From Streptomyces hiroshimensis (GTDB lineage Bacteria; Actinomycetota; Actinomycetes; Streptomycetales; Streptomycetaceae), in NCBI RefSeq assembly GCF_014650335.1, contig NZ_BMUT01000026.1, positions 1 to 32,709 on the forward strand: a stretch of 32,709 bases of DNA. Direction: 5' to 3'. Below the pieces are notes generated by a model. That model saw only the letters and a list, made by a program, of their open reading frames with translations. It ran no database searches and was not told where the DNA came from. A program made the translations under genes and the position numbers. Shown here one piece after another: positions 10,092-16,638 of this stretch. Numbering within the stretch: position 1 is the first letter of the stretch; each line of letters opens with the position of its first letter.

Positions 10092-11393
10092 CTAGCGCTT
10101 TCGCAAGCCGAAATACAGGGCGCACGCACTGACCGGCACGACCAGAACCGCCGCGGCGGCGTTCAGGCCGCCGTAGCCGCTCACGGCGGCGAACGCCCCG
10201 GAGAGCGCCCCGCCCGCCGCGCCCACGAGCCCCATCAACATGTCGGAAGCCCCCTGCACCTCGGCCCGGTGCCCGGCGTCCACCGATTCGCTCAGCAGCG
10301 TGGACGCCGCGACCGTCGCGCACGACCACCCGACGCCCAGCAGGAACAGCCCGGCCGTGACGGCCCACCGCCGGTCCCCGGCCGTGCCCGCCAGGAGCGT
10401 CGCGGCCACGTAGACCACCTGCCCGGCCAGAATCACCGGTACCCTGCCGAACCGATCCGCCGCCCGGCCCACCAGAGGCGAGAACGCGTACATGCCTGCG
10501 ATGTGCAGGCTGAGGGTGAAGCCGACGACGCTCAGTGATGCCCCGTGGTGAGCGAGGTGCACCGGCGTCATCGTCATCACCGAGACCATCACGGCATGGC
10601 TCAGCACCAGGGCGATCAGCCCGGTCAGCGCCGAGGGTGATGCGGCCACGTGCCGCAGGGCGCCGCTCATTCGGGTAAGGAAGGGGGCGCCCCGTCCGGC
10701 CGTTTCGCCCGGGTTCAGACGGGCGGCGAGCAGCATCGGGTCGGGGCGCAGCCGGGTGTGGATGAGGGCCCAGCCGAGGAGGTAGGCCACGCAGGAGAAG
10801 ACGAAGGCGCCCGCCTCCTCGGGCAGCCCGAGGGCACGGGAGACGGCGGCGCCCGGACCGGTCAGGTTGGGGCCGAGGACGGCGCCGACCGTCACCGACC
10901 AGACGACCAGGGAGAGGGCGCGGGCCCGCCCGTCGGCCTCGGCGAGGTCGGTCGCCGCGAACCGGGACTGCAGGTTGGCGGCCGTCCCCGCGCCGACGAG
11001 GAGGAGGCCCAGGAACGCGAGCGGCACCCAGCCGAGCGGGGCGGCCACCAGGACGACCAGCGAACCCGCGGCGGCGATCAGCGCGCCGGTGCCGAGCCCG
11101 GCGCGGCGGCCGCGGGAGCGGGAGAGCGCCGCCAGGGGGACGGACAGCGCCGCGGCGCCGAGGGTGACCAGGGTGGTGGCGAAGCCGGCGGCGGCCTGGG
11201 ATCCGGTGAGCCGCTCCACGAGCAGGCTCCCGGACGAGATCACGGCCCCCATGCCGACCCCGATGACGATCTGGGCGGCCATGAGGACGCGGACCGTACG
11301 GTGCTGGACGGCGGCGCGGTCGGGCAGGACGGCGCCCTCGTTCCGGGATATGCCGGAGGGGGCGGACTCGGGGCTCTCGGGCATGGCGGCCAT
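10092..11393 (-). CDS. Major facilitator superfamily transporter (drug-efflux type)
   Basis: A 433-residue membrane protein with about 12 hydrophobic segments split by a central hydrophilic loop near residues 195-225, the normal MFS layout. Segments such as VGRAADRFGRVPV match the MFS loop signature G-x-x-x-D-R-x-G-R-R/K, and SRSRGRRAGL is the corresponding loop in the first half. Substrate is unknown; the family exports small toxic molecules or metabolites. The ATG at 11393 has no clear ribosome site, but a TACCCT hexamer ends 7 nt upstream, so the mRNA may be leaderless; ATG 11384 is an alternative. The gene is divergent from the PucR regulator across 207 nt, which suggests control by that regulator (inference). 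Confidence 0.88.
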   Translation of the reverse strand: MAAMPESPESAPSGISRNEGAVLPDRAAVQHRTVRVLMAAQIVIGVGMGAVISSGSLLVERLTGSQAAAGFATTLVTLGAAALSVPLAALSRSRGRRAGLGTGALIAAAGSLVVLVAAPLGWVPLAFLGLLLVGAGTAANLQSRFAATDLAEADGRARALSLVVWSVTVGAVLGPNLTGPGAAVSRALGLPEEAGAFVFSCVAYLLGWALIHTRLRPDPMLLAARLNPGETAGRGAPFLTRMSGALRHVAASPSALTGLIALVLSHAVMVSVMTMTPVHLAHHGASLSVVGFTLSLHIAGMYAFSPLVGRAADRFGRVPVILAGQVVYVAATLLAGTAGDRRWAVTAGLFLLGVGWSCATVAASTLLSESVDAGHRAEVQGASDMLMGLVGAAGGALSGAFAAVSGYGGLNAAAAVLVVPVSACALYFGLRKR

Positions 11394-11564
11394 GGGGGAC
11401 AGGGTAGGGGTGGGGCAGGAGCGTGCATATGGCGTTGACCGGCGGCCGCTGTCGTGCGGCCGTACGCCTCGCACAGGGCCCGCCCGGGCAGAAATCTCCC
11501 GCCGCGACGGCGGGCAACAACCCGCGAGCCGGCCTGCGGTGCCGGACCCACCGCAAGGCCGTAT

Positions 11565-11594
11565 CTGACAACCAGGCCGGACGGCCATTAGGTT
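11565..11594 (+). promoter_or_regulatory. Promoter of the PucR gene, leaderless arrangement
   Basis: CTGACA (11565-11570), an 18-nt spacer, then TAGGTT (11589-11594), which ends 6 nt before the ATG at 11601. Transcription would begin at or next to the A of the start codon. No Shine-Dalgarno is present. Confidence 0.6.
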
Positions 11595-11600
11595 CCGGGC

Positions 11601-13205
11601 ATGGAACACACCCCGCAGGGCACCATCACCGTGGCGCGGGCCCTCGCGCTGCCCACCCTGCGCAAGGGACTGCCCGAGGTCCTCGCCGCGGGCGACCGGC
11701 TCGACCGGCCGGTCCGCTGGGTGCACGCGGGCGAGGCCCCGAACATCGCCGCGCTGCTGAAGGGCGGCGAGCTGCTGCTGACCACCGGCCTGGGGGTGGG
11801 CAGCCGCCCCGCCGAACAGCGCGCCTTCGTCCGCGGGCTCGCGGAGCGGGACATCGCCGCGCTCGTGGTCGAGCTGGGTGCGCGCTTCACGACGCTGCCG
11901 GCCGCGGTGGTGGACACGGCGCGCTCGTGCGGGCTGCCGCTGGTGCAGCTGCACCGGGAGGTGCCGTTCGTCGCGGTGACGGAGGAGATCCACACCGAGC
12001 TGGTCAACGAGCACTACGCGCTGCTGCGGCGCGCCGAGGAGGTGCACCGGCGGTGTACGGAGGTGCTGCTGGGCGGCGGCGGGGTGCCGGAGGTGCTGCG
12101 GCTGTTCGCGGGCTTCGCGGGCAACCCCGTGTTCCTGGGGACGCCGGACGGCCGGCTGCTGTACGCGGCGGGGCCGGAGGGCGTGGCCGGAGGGTCGGAT
12201 CCGCTGCAGGTGTGGGAGGGGCTGCGGTCGGCGGAGATGGCCGGGGCGGTTATCACCGACATTCCCGGGGCCGGTCCCGGGCCGGGCGCGGTGCGGGCCC
12301 GGCTGACGGTCCTGCCGGTGGACGCGCCGCTGGCGCCCGTGCACCGGATCGCCGCGGACCGTACGGCCGGGCTGCTCGCGGTCGTCCTGCTGCAGGCCCG
12401 TCAGGAGGAGGAGCTGGCGGCGCGCGGGCGCGGCGACTTCCTCTCCGACCTCGCCGAGGGCCGGGTGTCCGCGGCGGACGCGCCCGCGCAGGCCCGGGTG
12501 CTGGGCTTCAGGCCGGGGCCGGGCCCGCTGCTGCCGCTGGTGATGCGGCCGGCCACCGATCTGGCGCCGGCGGACGGCCGGGCCGCGCTGGCCTGCGCGG
12601 TGCAGGAGGAGCTGGCCGGGGTGGGGGTGCCGGTGCTGCTGGGCGTGCGCCTGCCGGAGGGGCGGGTGCCGCTGCTGGTGGGTCTGCGCGATGCGGCGGA
12701 GCGGACGGCGGTGGCCGGGCGGGTGGCGGCGGCGCTGCGGGCGGGTGCGGAGCGGGCGGGATTCCCGGCGCCCGTGGTGGTGGCCGGGGCTCCGGCGGCG
12801 TGGGAGACGGCCGGGGCGAGCCTGCGGCACGCGGCGGAGGCGGCGACGGCGGCCCAGGGGCTGCCGGACCGGCCCTGGCACGACGTGCGGCGGCTCGACG
12901 TGGACGTCCTGCTGTGGCGGCTGCGCTCCCAGGGCGACCTGGCGGCGTTCGTCGACCGGGTGCTCGGCCCGCTGATCGCGCACGACGCCGCCTCCCGGCC
13001 GGCGCTGCTGCCCACCCTGACCACGTATCTCGCCCACGCGGGCCGCAAGGCGGAGACGGCGCGCGAGCTGCACCTCAACCGTCAGACGCTCTACGACCGG
13101 CTGGCGCGGATCGGCCGGCTCCTGGGCGCGGACCTGGAGGACCCTGAGACGGTGCTGTCCCTGGGCCTCGCGCTGCGGGCGCGGCGTCATACGGAATGGA
13201 TTTGA
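11601..13205 (+). CDS. PucR/CdaR-family transcriptional regulator
   Basis: The 534-residue protein has the three parts of this family. An N-terminal PucR domain (about residues 8-125) holds VARALALPTLRKGLPEVLAAGD and the GGELLLTTG segment. A central degenerate GGDEF-like region spans roughly 290-420. A C-terminal PucR-type helix-turn-helix lies near 470-525, with YLAHAGRKAETARELHLNR then QTLYDRLARIGRLLG. Family members control purine, amino-acid or sugar-acid catabolism or transport in response to metabolites. The effector here cannot be read from the sequence. It is divergent from an MFS transporter, the most likely target. The ATG at 11601 directly follows a promoter, so translation is probably leaderless. 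Confidence 0.92.
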   Translation: MEHTPQGTITVARALALPTLRKGLPEVLAAGDRLDRPVRWVHAGEAPNIAALLKGGELLLTTGLGVGSRPAEQRAFVRGLAERDIAALVVELGARFTTLPAAVVDTARSCGLPLVQLHREVPFVAVTEEIHTELVNEHYALLRRAEEVHRRCTEVLLGGGGVPEVLRLFAGFAGNPVFLGTPDGRLLYAAGPEGVAGGSDPLQVWEGLRSAEMAGAVITDIPGAGPGPGAVRARLTVLPVDAPLAPVHRIAADRTAGLLAVVLLQARQEEELAARGRGDFLSDLAEGRVSAADAPAQARVLGFRPGPGPLLPLVMRPATDLAPADGRAALACAVQEELAGVGVPVLLGVRLPEGRVPLLVGLRDAAERTAVAGRVAAALRAGAERAGFPAPVVVAGAPAAWETAGASLRHAAEAATAAQGLPDRPWHDVRRLDVDVLLWRLRSQGDLAAFVDRVLGPLIAHDAASRPALLPTLTTYLAHAGRKAETARELHLNRQTLYDRLARIGRLLGADLEDPETVLSLGLALRARRHTEWI

Positions 13206-13231
13206 CCTGCGCAGACGCCCCGGGCTCTACT
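13202..13231 (+). promoter_or_regulatory. Candidate promoter of the pentapeptide-repeat gene
   Basis: TTGACC (13202-13207) begins inside the last codons of the PucR gene. After 18 nt comes TCTACT (13226-13231), a weak -10, ending 6 nt before the GTG at 13238. The geometry fits leaderless transcription; the poor -10 keeps confidence low. Confidence 0.35.
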
Positions 13232-13237
13232 CGAACA

Positions 13238-14092
13238 GTGACCGGGATGAACAAGAATGAGGCAGTCGGCGTCGCCGCGGCGGACCGCGAGGACCTGCGG
13301 GCGGACTGCGGCAGCTGCTTCGCGCTGTGCTGTGTCGCGCTGCCCTTCGTCGCCTCCGCGGACTTCGCGGTGAGCAAGGACGCGGGCAAGCCGTGCGGCA
13401 ACATCCAGCAGGACTTCCGCTGCGGCATCCACACCAAGCTGCGGCAGAAGGGCTTCTCCGGCTGCACCGTCTACGACTGCCAGGGTGCGGGGCAGAAGGT
13501 CTCCCAGGTCACCTTCGGCGGCCGGGACTGGCGGCAGGACCCCGGGACCGCCCGGCAGATGTTCGCCGTCTACCCGGTGATGCGGCAGCTGCACGAGCTG
13601 CTCTGGTACCTGGCCGAGGCCCTGACGCTGCCCGCGGCCCGGCAGCTCCACGCCGAGATCCGCCGGGTGCACGACGCCGTCGAGGGCCTGACCCACGAGA
13701 GCCCCGAGACGATCCTGGAGGTGGACGTGGCGGCGCGCCGGATGGAGGTCGGCGAGCTGCTGCAGCGCACCAGCGAGCTCGTGCGGGCGAAGGTCCCGGG
13801 CAAGAAGAAGAACCGGCGCGGGGCCGACCTGATGGGGGCCCGGCTGCGCGGCGCCGACCTGCGGGGCGCCAATCTGCGCGGCGCGTACCTGATCGCCGCG
13901 GACCTCGCCGGCGCGGATCTGCGGACCGCGGACCTCCTCGGGGCCGACCTGCGCGACGCGAACCTGGCCGGCGCCGATCTGACAGGGAGCGTCTTCCTCA
14001 CCCAGGCCCAGCTCAATGCGGCGCGGGGCGATGCGAGCACGAAGCTGCCGGCGGCGCTGAGCCGGCCGGCGCACTGGGGCCCGGCCGCCTGA
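13238..14092 (+). CDS. Cys-rich pentapeptide-repeat protein
   Basis: A 284-residue protein of unknown function with two visible modules. The N-terminal part has eight cysteines (24, 27, 31, 32, 53, 62, 76, 81 if the GTG at 13238 is used). They begin CGSCFALCC and continue C-x8-C and C-x4-C, which looks like a metal-binding site. A helical segment (about 100-190) follows, then about 12 tandem A(D/N)LxG pentapeptides (GADLMGARLRGADLRGANL onwards) from about residue 193 to 255, predicted to form a right-handed beta-helix. Some pentapeptide proteins mimic DNA and protect gyrase, but this one lacks other signs of that. ATG 13247 is the alternative start; neither has a clear ribosome site. It may be transcribed alone or with the upstream regulator, 32 nt away. 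Confidence 0.85.
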   Translation: MTGMNKNEAVGVAAADREDLRADCGSCFALCCVALPFVASADFAVSKDAGKPCGNIQQDFRCGIHTKLRQKGFSGCTVYDCQGAGQKVSQVTFGGRDWRQDPGTARQMFAVYPVMRQLHELLWYLAEALTLPAARQLHAEIRRVHDAVEGLTHESPETILEVDVAARRMEVGELLQRTSELVRAKVPGKKKNRRGADLMGARLRGADLRGANLRGAYLIAADLAGADLRTADLLGADLRDANLAGADLTGSVFLTQAQLNAARGDASTKLPAALSRPAHWGPAA

Positions 14093-14171
14093 GGCGTTGC
14101 CTGAGACGTTGCCCCTGAAACGTTCCGCCTGAGACGTCGCCCCTGAAATGCTGCGCCTGAAACGTTCCGCC
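14090..14171. repeat. 14-bp tandem array starting on the stop codon
   Basis: Six consecutive units of the type TGARACGTTSCSCC, the first shortened to 12 nt: 14090-14101, 14102-14115, 14116-14129, 14130-14143, 14144-14157 and 14158-14171. Units 3 and 6 are identical. The first TGA is the stop of the pentapeptide gene. The array fills most of the gap to the convergent glycosyltransferase, which ends at 14192. Confidence 0.85.
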
Positions 14172-14191
14172 TGCGCGAGGCCGGGGGCGGG

Positions 14192-15304
14192 CTATCCGCC
14201 TGCGGCCAGCTCGTCGTAGACGCTGAGGACGTGGGCGACCGTGTCGTCCTCCGTGGGCCACGTGGCCGCCTGGGCGCGGCCGGCCGCGGTGAGCTCGGCG
14301 CGGCGGGCGGGATCGGCCAGCAGACGGGCCACCGCACCGGCGAGGGCCGCGGAATCCCCGTACGGAACGAGCTCGGCCGCATCGCCGACGAGGTCGGGGA
14401 CGCCACCGACGGCCGTGGCCACCAGAGGGACGCCCGCGTGCAGCGCCTCCTGGGCGAGCAGGGAGCGGGCCTCCCAGCGGCTGGGCAGGATCGCGACATC
14501 GGCCGTGGCGAGCAGCTCGGGGACGTCGTCGCGGCGGCCCACCAGGCGGACCGGGAGGTTCTCCTCCTCGATACGGCGCTGCAGCAGCGGGCGCTCGGGG
14601 CCCTCGCCCGCCACGATCAACAGCGGCTCGGGGTCCAGTTCACGCCAGACGCGGGCCGCGTCCAGCAGGACGCCGTGGCCCCGGCCCGGCTCCAGGCGGC
14701 CGACGGTGACCAGCAACGGGCGGGCCACCGCGCCCAGTTCGGCACGGGTCTTGTCGCGCGGCTCGTCGTCGTCGGGCGATTGCCGCGGGGCGGGCACGGC
14801 GACGGGGGCCAGGCGGGCGTCGCGCGCGCCGCGCAGCCGGGCCCGGTCGACCAGCTCGGAGGTCACCCCGAGGACGACGGCCGCGGCGCGGGCCGCGCGC
14901 CGCTCCATCAGCCGCAGGAACCGGCCGCGGGCGCCTTCCGTGTGACACGTGGTGTGCCAAGTGACCACGAGGGGGGTGGTACGGCCGCGCAGCGCCACGG
15001 CGGCGAGGACGGCGGAGCGCAGGCCGTGCGCGTGGACCACGTCAGCGCCGGTGCTGGCCGCGCGGATGCCCGCCACCGCGAGGGCGTCCGGGCGGGCCCA
15101 CAGCGGTGCGAAGGCCGCGCCCGCGGCCGTGAATCCGTACCCCTCGCCCGTCTGCCGGGGCGCGCAGACCGTCACCTGCAGCCCGCGGGCGACCAGCCCG
15201 GCCGCCAGGGACCGCACGTGCGCGCCGCTGCCGGCTCCCCCGCTGCCCAGCACTTGCACCGCGTGCAGGGGCGGCCGCCCGTGGGGCGCGGGTGTACTGC
15301 TCAC
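14192..15304 (-). CDS. GT4-family glycosyltransferase
   Basis: A 370-residue GT-B-fold retaining glycosyltransferase. The N-terminal acceptor domain opens HAVQVLGSGGAGSGAHVRSLA and contains HAHGLRS. The C-terminal nucleotide-sugar domain contains VTVGRLEPGRGHGVLLDA and the E-x7-E motif in PSRWEARSLLAQEALHAGVP. These are hallmarks of the group_1 (GT4) transferases that add sugars to lipids or polysaccharides. No membrane segment is present. The GTG at 15304 has AGGAG 10 nt upstream. It lies 141 nt downstream of the MraY/WecA-like gene on the same strand. A glycosyltransferase near recN is familiar from Streptomyces, and a role in a cell-envelope glycan is likely but the sugar is unknown. Confidence 0.88.
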   Translation of the reverse strand: MSSTPAPHGRPPLHAVQVLGSGGAGSGAHVRSLAAGLVARGLQVTVCAPRQTGEGYGFTAAGAAFAPLWARPDALAVAGIRAASTGADVVHAHGLRSAVLAAVALRGRTTPLVVTWHTTCHTEGARGRFLRLMERRAARAAAVVLGVTSELVDRARLRGARDARLAPVAVPAPRQSPDDDEPRDKTRAELGAVARPLLVTVGRLEPGRGHGVLLDAARVWRELDPEPLLIVAGEGPERPLLQRRIEEENLPVRLVGRRDDVPELLATADVAILPSRWEARSLLAQEALHAGVPLVATAVGGVPDLVGDAAELVPYGDSAALAGAVARLLADPARRAELTAAGRAQAATWPTEDDTVAHVLSVYDELAAGG

Positions 15305-15445
15305 GCGGGGAGAACTCCTGATTCGGCGTCGGCATCGGAGAGGCGTACGGCGCAGTGCTGCCGCCCAGGATGCCAGCGTCCGCCGACATCACGGGACCAC
15401 CGTCTCGCGGGTTGAGCTCCCTACCTCGCCCGCACATCCGCGGAT

Positions 15446-16213
15446 TCACTCACATAGGTGATTTCTCGCGTCCATGACGAGGGCCGTGCCCACCAGCGCG
15501 GCGGCGTGCAGAGCGAGGCCGGCACGGCCGTTGCCGGCCACGACGGCGAGCCCGAGACCCGCCCCGAGCGCGTGGGCGCCGGTGTCCCCGAGCATGGTCC
15601 GCTCGGCGAGGTCGTCCGCGATCAGCGCGGCCGCCGCGCCCATCGGAACGGCCGCGACGGCCGCTGCGTCGCGGCGGACGAGACCGGGCGCGGAGAGCGC
15701 GAGCACGGCCCCGGCGGCCCTTCCCGGCCGCACGTCCAGCAGATTGACGAGGTGGGCGGAGCCGGCGATCACCACCGCGGCGAGCGCCTTGTCGAGCGGC
15801 CGCTCCTTGACGACCGCCCCGGCCACGGCGGCGGCCGCCCCGACCCCGAAGAGCTTCACGGCCCCGCTGGTCACCTCACCCCGCCGCAGCGCCCCGAGAT
15901 GCACCCGAAACCCCCGCCGGGAATCCCCGGCCCCGGCAAAGTCGTCATAGGCCCCGCAGGCCCCTGCAGCCACCACGGCCAGCGCGCCGGCCGCCCGGGC
16001 CTTCGGCGGCAGAGCGGACGTGCCGGCCAGGGCGAGCGCGGTGCCGGCGGCTGCGGCGGGGCCGGCGTACAGGTCGACCGTGCGGCCGGCGTGGTTGCTC
16101 CGCCGCCAGCGCGCGGCTCCCGGCCCCCGGCGCCGCCGCGCCCCCTCGTAGACCCCTCGCGCCACGACCGCCCCGCAGAGCGCCGCCTTCCCCACCACCC
16201 CAAACTTGATCAT
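15446..16213 (-). CDS. Short MraY/WecA-like (polyprenyl-phosphate phosphosugar transferase-like) membrane protein
   Basis: A 255-residue, Ala/Gly/Val-rich membrane protein with roughly eight hydrophobic segments. It carries recognisable landmarks of the polyprenyl-phosphate N-acetylhexosamine-1-phosphate transferase family. These are RSNHAGRTVDLYAGP (38-52), the aspartate pair YDDF (89-92), NLLDVRPGRA (157-166) where MraY has NLxDGLDGLA, and LGDTGAHALG (208-217) where MraY has MGDTGSLALG. The key catalytic aspartates are therefore kept. The protein is about 70-100 residues shorter than MraY or WecA and lacks the C-terminal His-rich loop. It may transfer a sugar phosphate to a lipid carrier, possibly feeding the GT4 enzyme encoded downstream, or be a divergent non-catalytic relative. 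The start is ATG 16213; the ribosome site is weak. Confidence 0.72.
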   Translation of the reverse strand: MIKFGVVGKAALCGAVVARGVYEGARRRRGPGAARWRRSNHAGRTVDLYAGPAAAAGTALALAGTSALPPKARAAGALAVVAAGACGAYDDFAGAGDSRRGFRVHLGALRRGEVTSGAVKLFGVGAAAAVAGAVVKERPLDKALAAVVIAGSAHLVNLLDVRPGRAAGAVLALSAPGLVRRDAAAVAAVPMGAAAALIADDLAERTMLGDTGAHALGAGLGLAVVAGNGRAGLALHAAALVGTALVMDARNHLCE

Positions 16214-16308
16214 CCCCCGACCCTACGAGCCGCGGCCCACGGCGACGCCGACGGGTGACGCGCCGGGCCTGCGCCCAGCCGATGAAAAACCGGTCCCGGC
16301 ACTCACTT

Positions 16309-16358
16309 CCCGCCGCAGCGGCGATCAGCCACAACACAGCAGCCCGGCGGTGCCGGAC
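16309..16358. repeat. Dispersed intergenic repeat, copy A
   Basis: The 24 nt at 16309-16332 (CCCGCCGCAGCGGCGATCAG then CCAC) are identical to 16448-16471 and to the reverse complement of 10024-10047. Similarity to copy B continues through GCCCGGCGGTGCCGGA. Confidence 0.8.
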
Positions 16359-16447
16359 CCAGCTCACTCCGTGGGGGTTACCCGCCACGGCGGCGGAAAC
16401 AAGGGGCCGGCACCCCGCGGGCGAAGGATCGACTCCGGCATGCGTAT

Positions 16448-16497
16448 CCCGCCGCAGCGGCGATCAGCCACGACGAGGCGGCCCGGCGGTGCCGGAG
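16448..16497. repeat. Dispersed intergenic repeat, copy B
   Basis: Second direct copy of the same element, 139 nt from copy A. It extends with GGCCCGGCGGTGCCGGA, and its tail is itself duplicated in tandem just downstream. Confidence 0.8.
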
Positions 16498-16638
16498 CGG
16501 CGGTGCCGGAGCGGCCTGCGGCGTCGTCGGCAGACGCTCCGGCAACGGACACCCGACCGCCGCGGTCACCCCGGCCCCCACCGCGACGGCGGTCAAGCAC
16601 AGCGAGGCCGCCCGGCGAACCGGGCGCACCGCAGAGCG

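Larger units (their letters stand above)
16214..16638. other. Repeat-bearing gap between the MraY-like gene and recN
   Basis: The 425 nt hold no convincing gene. They contain two copies of the dispersed repeat also found at 10024-10047, and a short tandem duplication CGGCGGTGCCGGAG around 16484-16511. No promoter was recognised with confidence. Confidence 0.6.

Noticed and set aside
7900..11571. Very long minus-strand frame opposite GH15 and through the MFS region
   Set aside because: It is a shadow in another frame; the GH15 hallmarks and MFS membrane segments lie in the frames annotated.
15305..15449. Short minus-strand leader frame (MSADAGILGGS) before the GT4 gene
   Set aside because: It is in a different frame from GT4, has no clear ribosome site and no sign of conservation that I can see.
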